DNA from: CAZWUW01 sp964636895
GTDB taxonomy: Bacteria; Bacillota; Thermincolia; Thermincolales; CAZWUW01
Length of the DNA stretch: 31,786 nucleotides
NCBI GenBank assembly: GCA_964636895.1
Contig: CAZWUW010000029.1
Span: forward strand, 1-31,786
Direction: 5' to 3'
A model generated the notes under the pieces. The model saw only the letters and a list, made by a program, of their open reading frames with translations. It was not told where the DNA came from and searched no databases. A program made the position numbers and the translations under genes. Position 1 is the stretch's first letter. Every line of letters begins with the position of its first letter. Shown here piece by piece: positions 1 to 7,625 of this stretch.

Positions 1-908
1 TAACCTAACCCTTGGGCGCCACCTGCCCCAACTGGACAATGTATCTCATCAATAAACAAAATAATATTTCGTTCTTTTTTTACCGCGTCAATGATGGTGG
101 TCATCCGTTTTTCAAATTCACCCTGCAAAGACGCCCCGGCGATAATACTGGTAATATTAAGCTCAACAACCCTGACATCTTGTAGTTTGTCAGGCACATC
201 CCCATTGCTTATGCGCTGCGCCAATCCGGTAATGATAGCTGTCTTACCCACGCCCGGCTCACCAATTAAAATAGGGTTGCTTTTACCCCGCCGGCAAAGA
301 ACCTCAATAACGTCTGCGATTTCTTTTTCCCGCAACGCCACCGGATCCAATCGCTGTTGTTTTGCCAGTTCTGTTAAATCCCGACCGTACTTCTCCAGAG
401 AGGCTGCCCCCCGCGCAACGGTTTGTTTAACGGTTGGATTCGGAAGTGCCATGGCAGTAATCTTAACCGGCGGTGTCACTTTTTGCCGGTTCCTGGGATA
501 ATGTATCTGCTTAACAAACCTTTCCAGATCAACACCTAGTTCACGAAGAATATTTCTGGCAAAATCCTTCCGGTCACCAAATTGTCGGCTAAAAACGGCA
601 TATAAAATATGATTAATTTCGATAGTTGCCGAAAACGTCAAGTTAGCTTCTATAGTAATCTGCCTAATCAAGTCTGAAGTCACAGTTTTTTCATCAGGAT
701 AATTCTCGCTGTAACTTTTGATTTTTTGCTTAACCTTGTCTATAAATTCTAAATCATCTTCAATTATCGTCTGAGCCAACTCATGGTCAGATTGTAAAAA
801 AGCTACCAGAATATGTTCCGGCCCCAGAAAGGCGAATCCCAGCTCCCGCGCAACTGTACCGGCGTTATTCCAAAGTTTGAGAGCTTCTTGGGAAAAGTTT
901 TCTTTCAT
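1..908 (-). CDS. Clp-type AAA+ ATPase (ClpC/ClpB-like), N-terminal part, truncated by window edge
   Basis: About 302 codons are visible, reading from an ATG at 908 off the left edge, so the C-terminal half is missing. The first ~140 residues resemble the Clp N-domain double repeat (GPEHILVAF and later INHILYAVF). A linker follows, then the first AAA+ module with Walker A GEPGVGKT and Walker B ILFIDEIH. Family members unfold proteins, alone (ClpB) or for ClpP (ClpC). The usual ClpC run after Walker B is altered here (IHCPVGAGGAQG), and the N-domain is divergent, so this may be a lineage-specific paralogue rather than the main ClpC. No McsA/McsB or CtsR gene is adjacent on the visible side. AGGAG lies about 9 nt before the ATG. 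ClpC versus ClpB/ClpE cannot be settled without the missing half. Confidence 0.85.
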   Translation of the reverse strand, partial: MKENFSQEALKLWNNAGTVARELGFAFLGPEHILVAFLQSDHELAQTIIEDDLEFIDKVKQKIKSYSENYPDEKTVTSDLIRQITIEANLTFSATIEINHILYAVFSRQFGDRKDFARNILRELGVDLERFVKQIHYPRNRQKVTPPVKITAMALPNPTVKQTVARGAASLEKYGRDLTELAKQQRLDPVALREKEIADVIEVLCRRGKSNPILIGEPGVGKTAIITGLAQRISNGDVPDKLQDVRVVELNITSIIAGASLQGEFEKRMTTIIDAVKKERNIILFIDEIHCPVGAGGAQGLG

Positions 909-937
909 TGTGACGGCTCCTTTCGGGACATAAAAGG

Positions 938-978
938 ATTATACCATATATTTACACATATCAGGAAACTTTTCGACA
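938..978 (-). promoter_or_regulatory. Candidate promoter of the Clp gene with an upstream Spo0A box
   Basis: On the minus strand a TATAAT (938-943) is preceded by TG in the extended -10 position. No good -35 is present. A perfect Spo0A-box heptamer, TGTCGAA, lies at 972-978, centred near -44 relative to the inferred start. Spo0A-activated promoters commonly carry boxes around the -35 region, so activation by Spo0A~P is a reasonable inference. It rests on one 7-bp match. Confidence 0.45.
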
Positions 979-1013
979 TTTAATCTGTATTTTCCTCCTT
1001 TATAAAACATAAA

Positions 1014-1038
1014 AAAACAGCCCGAGATGAGCTGTTTT
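1014..1038 (-). terminator. Hairpin terminator after adk
   Basis: AAAACAGC and GCTGTTTT form an 8-bp stem around a 9-nt loop, with an A run on the left that becomes a U tail on the minus-strand transcript. It lies 16 bp past the adk stop and separates adk from the Clp gene. It is modest in G+C but well placed. Confidence 0.6.
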
Positions 1039-1053
1039 TATGATAAAACGATG

Positions 1054-1698
1054 TTATTTTTTAAGTGCAGCCAAAACTTCCTGCAGCACTTTATCAATAT
1101 CCTGATCACCATTAATATTCAATAATAGACCGCGCTCATTATAATAATCAATCAAAGGCTGGGTCTGAGCTTCATAAACATCTAACCGGTTGCTGACAGT
1201 TTCTTCATTATCGTCACTTCTTTGATAAAGTTCACCGGCACAGCTGTTACAAGCACCTTCAGTCTTAGGTGGATTGAAAATTACATGGTAGCTGGCACCG
1301 CAACCTTTGCATACGCGCCGGCCGGTTAATCTAGCCATCAAACGTTCCCGCGGTACGGCAATATTGATTACACCATCAAGCTTGATTCCGACATCATCAA
1401 GTGTTTTGCTAAGAGCATCGGCTTGAGCCAAGGTGCGCGGAAAACCGTCGAGCAGGAATCCTTTAGCACAATCCGGCTGGGAAAGCCGGTCTTTGACCAT
1501 ACCTACTACAACCTCATCAGGAACCAATTGACCTTTATCCATGTATTCTTTAGCCTTATTACCCATTTCCGTGCCCTCTTTAATCGCGGCGCGAAACATG
1601 TCGCCGGTGGAAATATGAATAATGCCCAGTTCCTTTACCAGCACTTCTGCCTGTGTTCCTTTGCCGGCACCCGGCGGTCCCATGATCATTAACTTCAA
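1054..1698 (-). CDS. adk: Adenylate kinase
   Basis: Converts ATP + AMP to 2 ADP in the cytoplasm. The product is 214 residues, the usual long-form bacterial length. The P-loop GPPGAGKGT is at residues 7-15, the AMP-site region STGDMFR near 30-36 and DGFPRT at 84-89. The LID carries four zinc-type cysteines at 130, 133, 150 and 153, as in Gram-positive Adk. A longer frame to 1782 is open, but the product should start at the TTG at 1698: GGGAGGGG lies just upstream and the protein then begins directly with the core strand. In many Firmicutes adk sits between secY and map in the ribosomal cluster. Here it follows spoVR, so it is either relocated or a second copy. Confidence 0.95.
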   Translation of the reverse strand: MKLMIMGPPGAGKGTQAEVLVKELGIIHISTGDMFRAAIKEGTEMGNKAKEYMDKGQLVPDEVVVGMVKDRLSQPDCAKGFLLDGFPRTLAQADALSKTLDDVGIKLDGVINIAVPRERLMARLTGRRVCKGCGASYHVIFNPPKTEGACNSCAGELYQRSDDNEETVSNRLDVYEAQTQPLIDYYNERGLLLNINGDQDIDKVLQEVLAALKK

Positions 1699-1732
1699 AA
1701 AGATCCCCTCCCAAAATATTGATATATTGAAA

Positions 1733-1741
1733 ATTATATCA
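1733..1741 (-). promoter_or_regulatory. Extended -10 promoter element upstream of adk
   Basis: TATAAT at 1733-1738 is preceded by TGA, giving TGaTATAAT on the minus strand, about 35 bp before the adk TTG. There is no clear -35 hexamer. It could give adk constitutive expression independent of the sporulation-type genes upstream. Confidence 0.45.
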
Positions 1742-1797
1742 TATTTGTCCCGGAAAAAAAACATAGTTTTGCGAATGTTCATAAATTTTTGGTATTT

Positions 1798-3192
1798 TCA
1801 AACACTCTTTTTAATAACTTTACCACCATTATAACTATACAGCATGGACTTGTTATCCACCTGTGTTTCCAGATGCACGGCCCGGCCCCATAGCTTGTGT
1901 ACATATGGAAGAGTCTTTTCCAGATAATAAATGTCCAAGTCCCTGCCGTCATGGCTATGTTTTAAATACAATTCACCGTTTTTCAGGTAATCGCCGTCGT
2001 CCACCAGAATATAAGGGTAACCGCCGTTAGTTAGCAGGTATACCAATCCGTCCCGAACTTTTTTCCAGCCGGTTTCGGTAACCTGCCATTTGGTATATAT
2101 CTTTTTAAAAAGATATACATCCAAATCCTCAATCAGTTTTCTAGTCAGGTAATTGCGTAGAAAAGAAGCATCATTTTCTGTTGCACGCACCTCAAACATT
2201 TTTTGCCGGCCTTCATTGCCCGCCCGGCCGTACTTTTGCCTTTCCTCGTCAGTCGGTTGATGCCATCTTTCTTCAATGTCTTCCCAAATTTTTAAACCAA
2301 TAAGGTAAGGATTGAGGCTCATTTTGGAACTTTGGATAACTCCGGCGTGCATTTTTGCAAACTCCACAGCTTCATCCTCAGTCAGGTCAATTTCTCGGAT
2401 CAGTCGCAGATGCCAGTATGTGGCCCATCCTTCATTCATGATTTTAGTCTCTATCTGTGGCCAGAAATATAGCATCTCACTACGGATTATGGAAATAATA
2501 TCTCTTTGCCAGTCTTCCAGGCACCGACTGTTTTCTAATATAAATAACAGCATATCCTTTTCCGGCTGCGCGGGAAACTTCCGGGCTTCTTCTTTAACAT
2601 CCTCTTTTTGCCTGTGGTCAAGGTGCCAAAGGTCATCATAAGGGGTTTCTGGTTCATGTTTCTTTACCGGCTTTTGTTTCTTAATCCGCACATGCCTATT
2701 AATATGTTCCTGCAGCCCCATGACTGCTTCCAGAAATGTTTCCACTTCATCCCGGCCATATTTTTGTTCATAACCGGCTATCCGTTCCGCACTTACCGCC
2801 ATAGAATCCAGCATATTACGAGAGGTTTGTTGAAAGCAGTAATTGTTTTTAAAAAAATCACAATGGGCAAATACGTGGGCGGCTACCAGTTTATTTTGAA
2901 CCACTGAATTTCCTTCTAATAAAAAGGCATAACAGGGATTGGTGTTGATTACCAGCTCATAAATCTTACTCAAATTATAATCATACTGTGTCTTCATCCG
3001 GTGGAAGGCCTTGCCAAAACTCCAATGTGAGTACCTGGTAGGCATTCCATAGGCGCCAAAGGTATAGATGATATCTGCCGGACACACTTCAAAACGCATA
3101 TCAAAAAAATCCAGGCCAAATTCTTTGGCCTTAACGGAAATTTTTTCTATTGCGCTTTCCAGATGCTTCATTTCTTTAGGCGTCAAAAACAT
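1798..3192 (-). CDS. spoVR: SpoVR family protein (stage V sporulation protein R / YcgB homologue)
   Basis: The product matches the SpoVR/YcgB family through most of its length, with the hallmark CPADIIYTFGAYGMPTRYSH followed by WSFGK near the N-terminus and a conserved NEGWATYWH segment in the middle. SpoVR affects spore cortex formation in Bacillus subtilis; its biochemical activity is not established. The start is uncertain: the frame is open to 3276, with ATG codons at 3222 and 3192. I chose 3192 because it lies 10 bp after the yhbH stop, has an AGGGTG-like site before it, and gives 464 residues that align from the first residue with the Bacillus protein as I remember it. It is the third gene of the prkA-yhbH-spoVR set, as with yeaG, yeaH and ycgB in enterobacteria. 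Confidence 0.93.
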   Translation of the reverse strand: MFLTPKEMKHLESAIEKISVKAKEFGLDFFDMRFEVCPADIIYTFGAYGMPTRYSHWSFGKAFHRMKTQYDYNLSKIYELVINTNPCYAFLLEGNSVVQNKLVAAHVFAHCDFFKNNYCFQQTSRNMLDSMAVSAERIAGYEQKYGRDEVETFLEAVMGLQEHINRHVRIKKQKPVKKHEPETPYDDLWHLDHRQKEDVKEEARKFPAQPEKDMLLFILENSRCLEDWQRDIISIIRSEMLYFWPQIETKIMNEGWATYWHLRLIREIDLTEDEAVEFAKMHAGVIQSSKMSLNPYLIGLKIWEDIEERWHQPTDEERQKYGRAGNEGRQKMFEVRATENDASFLRNYLTRKLIEDLDVYLFKKIYTKWQVTETGWKKVRDGLVYLLTNGGYPYILVDDGDYLKNGELYLKHSHDGRDLDIYYLEKTLPYVHKLWGRAVHLETQVDNKSMLYSYNGGKVIKKSV

Positions 3193-3202
3193 CACACCCT
3201 GT

Positions 3203-4360
3203 TTAGTAGATTTTGAGTACATCCCGCCGGGGATTAAAGAAGGCCCGCAATGCCGGATAAACTCCGGTTTTGTCACGAATCAGCACACTGGTGAATTTAG
3301 GGTTATTTATGGTTTTAAATACGGTCATTAACGAACTGGAATTATAATAAAGGCCTTCAATTTCTCCATAACCAAAAATATTGCATAATCCCAGTAATTT
3401 GAGCACCATCTCCATGCACTTATCATTATCGGAGGGCAGATTATCACCATCTGAGAAATGGAAAGGATAAATATTCCAGTCTTCTGGTGAAAATCTCTGG
3501 TTAATAATGTCCAATGCCAACTGATAAACAGAAGAGCATCTGGTGCCACCGCTCTCCCCTTTTGTAAAAAACTCTTCCTCGGTAACTTCCCTGGCCTCAG
3601 TATGATGCGATAAAAACACGATGTGCACATTACGGTATTTTGTCCTTAAAAATCTTACCATCCAAAAGAAAAAACTTCTGGCTATATATTTCTCAAATGG
3701 TCCCATAGAACCCGAAGTATCCATCATAGCTATAATTACTGCATTTGATTGAAATTTTATATCTTCGTCCCAAGTTTTAAACCGGAGATCTTCCGGTATT
3801 ATTCCGCCGAATTCGGCTTTTCCGTCTCGCGCGTTACGCCTAAGGTTTTCTATAAGCGTCCTTTTCTTATCAATATTACTCATAATACCTTTTTTTCGGA
3901 CATCTTTAAATTGAAAAGAATCGGTGGATATTTCCGACTGCTTTTTTTCTTCCAAATTTGGCAAGCCAAGGTCTTCGAAAATCAGCTCTGCCAATTCATC
4001 CACAGTTATTTCTGCTTCATAATAATCCACACCGGGTTCGGAACCGGCGCCTGGACCCTTACTGGTTCCTTTGGCACCGTCACTGCCCAACACATCGCCA
4101 GGCTTAGTTTTGCCATTACCTTGACCGGCATGTTCCTGTTTATTCACATCATATCGAAAGTGGTATTCTTCTAGTGATCTGATAGGCACTTTAACTACTT
4201 TTTTGCCATCAGACATAATAATACTCTCTTCGCCTACTATATCTGCCAGGTTTTTTTTGATAGCTTCCCGGACTTTTTCCATGTGCCGCTCCTGGTCAAC
4301 GTAGCCTTTCCGGTGCAGTGACCAGTTATCCTTAGTGATAATAAAATTTCCTTTGCTCAT
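3203..4360 (-). CDS. yhbH: YhbH/YeaH family protein (DUF444, VWA-like domain)
   Basis: 385 residues. The first third is charged and contains a Gly/Lys/Asp-rich low-complexity stretch (about 78-108). The C-terminal half is a von Willebrand A-like fold with the metal-site motif DTSGS at residues 214-218, followed by further acidic segments (FSDGDN). DUF444 proteins co-occur with PrkA kinases; the pair is needed for the same stress or sporulation phenotypes, but the molecular role is unknown. It starts 11 bp after the prkA stop and ends just before spoVR, so co-transcription is very likely. The ribosome binding site is weak, suggesting partial translational coupling. Confidence 0.93.
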   Translation of the reverse strand: MSKGNFIITKDNWSLHRKGYVDQERHMEKVREAIKKNLADIVGEESIIMSDGKKVVKVPIRSLEEYHFRYDVNKQEHAGQGNGKTKPGDVLGSDGAKGTSKGPGAGSEPGVDYYEAEITVDELAELIFEDLGLPNLEEKKQSEISTDSFQFKDVRKKGIMSNIDKKRTLIENLRRNARDGKAEFGGIIPEDLRFKTWDEDIKFQSNAVIIAMMDTSGSMGPFEKYIARSFFFWMVRFLRTKYRNVHIVFLSHHTEAREVTEEEFFTKGESGGTRCSSVYQLALDIINQRFSPEDWNIYPFHFSDGDNLPSDNDKCMEMVLKLLGLCNIFGYGEIEGLYYNSSSLMTVFKTINNPKFTSVLIRDKTGVYPALRAFFNPRRDVLKIY

Positions 4361-4371
4361 TATACAACACC

Positions 4372-6267
4372 CTATCTGTTCAGCAAACTTCCGATATATT
4401 TTAATAACTCGTTAGCGCAAATCGGGCAATAGCCGTGGCTATCCACCAACCTGGCAACAACCTGATTAATCCGTTTCAGTTGTGTGGCATCAGGGGTTTT
4501 GGTGGAAGTAGTGATTTTCACAATATCCTTAAGGTCAGCGAAAAGCTTTTTCTCAATCGCTTCCTTTAACCGTTCATGTGAATTATAATCGAATTCCTTA
4601 CCTTGTCTGGCGTATGATGAAAGTCTGATTAATATTTCTTCCCTAAAACTTTTTTTAGCATTTTCAGATACCCCAATTTGTTCCTCAATACTACGCATCA
4701 ATTTTTCGTCCGGATCAAGTTCTTCATCAGTGACAGGGTCTTTTAATTTTACTCCGTTACAATAAGCTTCGATATTGTCCAGATAATTATTAAATAATGT
4801 TTTGGCCGACTCATCATAAGAATAAACAAAAGCCTTTTGTACTTCCTTTTTTGCCATATTGTCATATTCCTTACGGGCCTCTGCAACAAAGTTAAGTAAA
4901 CGGTCTTTGTCTTCCTTGCTGATTGATGGGTGCTGATCCAAGCCGTCTTTAATTGCCCGCAGTATATCCAGGGCATTAATACATACAGTGTTGCTTTTAA
5001 TGAGGGCAGTGGAAATACGATTGATTACATACCGTGGATCAACACCGCTCATTCCTTCATCCGCAGACTCATTTTGCAATTCGGTAACGTCCTTTTGTTT
5101 GAAACCTTCAACATCTTCACCGTCATACAGTTTCATCTTTTTAATGAGGTCCATGCCCTGTTTTTTTGACTCCTTAAGGCGGGACAAAACGGAAAAAACC
5201 GAAGCCGTACGGAGGGCATGGGGCGCAATATGAATGTCCTTAAGGTCACTTTGAGCTATAAGTTTAGCATAGATTTTGATTTCATCAGAAGCTTTTAGAT
5301 TATAAGGTATTGGTAATATAATTATCCTGGACTGCAGCGCTTCGTTCTTTTTATTGCTTATGAAGGCTTTGTACTCAGCCTCATTGGTATGAGCTATGAT
5401 TACTTCATCTGCCGATATCAGGGCGAACCTGCCGGCTTTAAAATTTCCCTCCTGGGAAAGGCTTAGCAAATTATACAAAAACTTTTCGTCACACTTTAAC
5501 ATTTCCTGAAATTCCATCAAACCACGATTAGAAATGTTTAACTCACCGTCAAAACGGTAGGCCCGGGGATCTGATTCAGAACCATATTCGGAAATTGTAG
5601 AAAAATCTATACTGCCGGTAAGGTCAGCAATATCCTGAGATTTAGGGTCGGAAGGCGTAAATGTACCGATGCCCACCCTTCGTTCTTCAGATAACAATAT
5701 CCGTTCCACCCGAACAGCTTCGATATTATTACTGTACTCAGTCTCCAGCATCATTCGGCAGGCAGGACAAAGCTCACCTTCAATGTAGATGCCATAATAT
5801 TTCTCAAACTCGGCACGCATTTCCTTTGGTATCATGTGTAAAGGTTCTTCATGCATGGGACAGCCTTTGATAGCATATATAGCACCGGAATCAGTCCGAC
5901 TAAACTGCTCGAGACCTTTTTTAAGCATCATCACAATTGTGGACTTTCCTCCGCTAACGGGTCCCATGAGCAGGAGAATTCTTTTTCTGACATCAAGTCT
6001 TCTGGCGGCCGGGTGAAAATATTCTTCTACCAGACGTTCTAAGGTTTTATCAATACCAAATAATTCTTGCCCAAAAAAATCGTATTTTTTTTTGCCGTCA
6101 ACTTCCTTAATACCGGCTGATTTAATCATATTGTAAATGCGGGCGTGGGCAAGTTGAGCTATATTGGGGTTTTGTATAACTCTATCAAAATACTCGCTAA
6201 ATGAACCTTCCCAGAGCATTTGTTTCTCCTGTCGATGATATTCCTTTAGCTCTTTGATTATATCCAC
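4372..6267 (-). CDS. prkA: PrkA serine protein kinase / AAA+ protein
   Basis: 631 residues, the usual family length. An AAA-type N-terminal core carries Walker A GPVSGGKST at residues 102-110, and the C-terminal half is the PrkA kinase-like domain. Conserved stretches include GCPMHEEPLH and the cysteine pair CPACR in the insertion typical of PrkA. Family members were described as serine kinases, and later work on some suggests protease-like ATPase activity, so the exact chemistry is open. In Bacillus, PrkA promotes sporulation and is made in the mother cell. The start is a GTG with AAGGAGGG 7 nt upstream. It heads the prkA-yhbH-spoVR operon. Confidence 0.95.
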   Translation of the reverse strand: MDIIKELKEYHRQEKQMLWEGSFSEYFDRVIQNPNIAQLAHARIYNMIKSAGIKEVDGKKKYDFFGQELFGIDKTLERLVEEYFHPAARRLDVRKRILLLMGPVSGGKSTIVMMLKKGLEQFSRTDSGAIYAIKGCPMHEEPLHMIPKEMRAEFEKYYGIYIEGELCPACRMMLETEYSNNIEAVRVERILLSEERRVGIGTFTPSDPKSQDIADLTGSIDFSTISEYGSESDPRAYRFDGELNISNRGLMEFQEMLKCDEKFLYNLLSLSQEGNFKAGRFALISADEVIIAHTNEAEYKAFISNKKNEALQSRIIILPIPYNLKASDEIKIYAKLIAQSDLKDIHIAPHALRTASVFSVLSRLKESKKQGMDLIKKMKLYDGEDVEGFKQKDVTELQNESADEGMSGVDPRYVINRISTALIKSNTVCINALDILRAIKDGLDQHPSISKEDKDRLLNFVAEARKEYDNMAKKEVQKAFVYSYDESAKTLFNNYLDNIEAYCNGVKLKDPVTDEELDPDEKLMRSIEEQIGVSENAKKSFREEILIRLSSYARQGKEFDYNSHERLKEAIEKKLFADLKDIVKITTSTKTPDATQLKRINQVVARLVDSHGYCPICANELLKYIGSLLNR

Positions 6268-6316
6268 TAAATGCCCTCCTTTTTACATGTTTTGCTGTCC
6301 CTGAAGTCTTTAAGAC

Positions 6317-6324
6317 ATTATATG
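6317..6324 (-). promoter_or_regulatory. Candidate -10 element for the prkA operon
   Basis: CATATAAT on the minus strand, about 50 bp before the prkA start. It fits the CATA-type -10 of mother-cell and forespore sigma factors and also a sigma-A -10. I could not place a matching -35 at the right spacing, so the sigma factor is undetermined. Confidence 0.35.
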
Positions 6325-6521
6325 CATAAGTTCTAGGGATGAAAACTGTTTTAATAAAAAACACTATAAACTTTAAACAGTTGCATTTTTGGGTTTAACG
6401 GCAATTCTCCAATGACAGGATACAACAACCATTAAACACGAATATTGTACTTTTGGGAAATAAAATGTAGTAATTATTTAAATTTTGTATTAATATAAAC
6501 AAAATCAATGGAGGTGAAATA

Positions 6522-6671
6522 ATGCAAGTTTGTAGGATATGTACTGAAAGACTAAAGGAAGATGAAAAATTAAGGGGAACCTGTAAAGACTGCGAAAACG
6601 CCATTGCCAGAAATGTCCTGCAAAAAATGGCTAAAGGTTATTTCCCTAAAAAACTGCGCGTTAAATCGTAA
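6522..6671 (+). CDS. Small CxxC...CxxC zinc-finger-like protein (49 aa), possibly Gin/CsfB-like
   Basis: A 49-residue reading frame begins at ATG 6522 with GGAGGTG centred about 8 nt before it, one of the best ribosome binding sites in the window. Cysteines at 4, 7, 21 and 24 form CRIC-x13-CKDC, a treble-clef or ribbon type zinc site, followed by a basic tail (KKLRVKS). The spacing and the CKDCENAI segment recall the sigma-G inhibitor Gin (CsfB), whose second knuckle reads similarly, but this protein is shorter and I would not assign it firmly. It is divergent from the prkA operon and convergent with speE, with a shared hairpin after its stop. Its function is unknown; a sporulation anti-sigma role is an inference. 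Confidence 0.72.
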   Translation: MQVCRICTERLKEDEKLRGTCKDCENAIARNVLQKMAKGYFPKKLRVKS

Positions 6672-6677
6672 AATAAA

Positions 6678-6700
6678 AAGTGCGTAGAATTTACGCACTT
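6678..6700. terminator. Bidirectional hairpin terminator between the 49-aa gene and speE
   Basis: AAGTGCGTA (6678-6686) pairs with TACGCACTT (6692-6700) around a 5-nt loop. It lies directly after the small plus-strand gene and just past the speE stop, so it can end transcripts from both directions. The U tails are short. Confidence 0.65.
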
Positions 6701-6706
6701 GCTTTA

Positions 6707-7543
6707 TTATAAAAGCTGTTTTATGAATTGGGGGATAATATAAGCCGCTGGTAATAACTCAGGTGACAGGTATCTGACCCCTAGTTTTGATATTTTTTTC
6801 GGATCTGGTTTATTGTTTAAAGGATCATATTTTTTGGAACCTAGGGTAAAACTCCAAAACCCACCGGTATATGTAGGAATTGCGGCCAAATATGTTGCAT
6901 ATACCGGAAAAATTCCGGATATGTATTCTCTGATTCTTTTAGTAGTGTCTCGATAAAATAAAGGGGATTCCGACTGGGCAACCATTAAACCGTCTGCTTT
7001 TAATGCTTTGAAAATATTATTATAAAACTCAGGTCCGAACAACTCAACTGCCGGTCCAACCGGATCTGAGGAATCTACTATAATCACATCATAATATGCC
7101 TGTTTTTTTCTTATAAAGTCATTACCATCTTCAATAAAAATTCGCACCCGGGAATCATTTAAAGCACAACTGATTCCCGGGAGATATTTCCTGCAAGCTA
7201 TAATAACCTTTTCATCTATTTCAACCAAGTCAGCCTGCCTCACAGACGGATGTTTTATAACTTCCCTGATTGTGCCCCCATCACCCCCGCCAATAACCAG
7301 AACTTTTATAGGTTCAGGATGGGTAAGCAATACAGGATGAGCAATCATTTCATGATAAATAAACTCATCAAACTCCGTAGTTTGAACAATACCATCTAAA
7401 ACAAGTGCTTTGCCAAGGTCATAGGTGTCAAATACAGCTATATGCTGATAATTTGTTTGCTCACTATATAGGGTCGCCTTAACCTTCCAATTCACACTGT
7501 ATCCTTCGGTATGCTTTTCGGTAAGCCAGAATTCCGTAGTTAT
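6707..7543 (-). CDS. speE: Spermidine synthase (polyamine aminopropyltransferase), probable AUA start
   Basis: Transfers aminopropyl from decarboxylated SAM to putrescine. Motifs are GGGDGG, the acidic EIDEKV strand end, VDSSDPVGPA with the catalytic Asp region, and IPTYTGGFW near the C-terminus. The first ATG/GTG/TTG in frame is GTG 7495 (262 aa), but 15 codons upstream of it read TTEFWLTEKHTEGYS, matching the conserved SpeE N-terminus (ELWYTEK in Bacillus). An in-frame TAA stops the frame just before an ATA at 7541-7543, and AGGAGGG sits exactly 7 nt from that ATA. I therefore place the start at ATA 7543 (278 aa). The alternative is GTG 7495 with a weak AAGGA site. No speD or speA is adjacent. 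Confidence 0.9.
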   Translation of the reverse strand: MTTEFWLTEKHTEGYSVNWKVKATLYSEQTNYQHIAVFDTYDLGKALVLDGIVQTTEFDEFIYHEMIAHPVLLTHPEPIKVLVIGGGDGGTIREVIKHPSVRQADLVEIDEKVIIACRKYLPGISCALNDSRVRIFIEDGNDFIRKKQAYYDVIIVDSSDPVGPAVELFGPEFYNNIFKALKADGLMVAQSESPLFYRDTTKRIREYISGIFPVYATYLAAIPTYTGGFWSFTLGSKKYDPLNNKPDPKKISKLGVRYLSPELLPAAYIIPQFIKQLL

Positions 7544-7625
7544 TTATATCCCCTCCTTCGACTGAATCATAAATGTTTTCGCGAATAATGTTACGTAATC
7601 CTGCAAAGTATAAAATATTAATTTA

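Noticed and set aside
91..501. 136-codon plus-strand open frame
   Set aside because: It is antisense to the Clp AAA+ gene, whose minus-strand frame carries Walker A and B motifs; there is no ribosome binding site and the composition is that of a shadow.
905..982. 25-codon leader frame (ATG inside the Spo0A box, stop overlapping the Clp ATG)
   Set aside because: AAGGAGG is 14 nt before the ATG, too far for normal initiation, and the sequence overlaps the promoter -10, so it would lie upstream of the transcript.
6430..6521. Sporulation or sigma-A promoter for the 49-residue gene
   Set aside because: TTGTAC with a 17-bp spacer to TAGTAA exists, but the -10 is too poor (3 of 6), and no sigma-G or sigma-E pair fits well enough to list.
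6395..6604. 69-codon minus-strand frame
   Set aside because: It overlaps the 49-residue zinc-site gene on the opposite strand and has no ribosome binding site or similarity.
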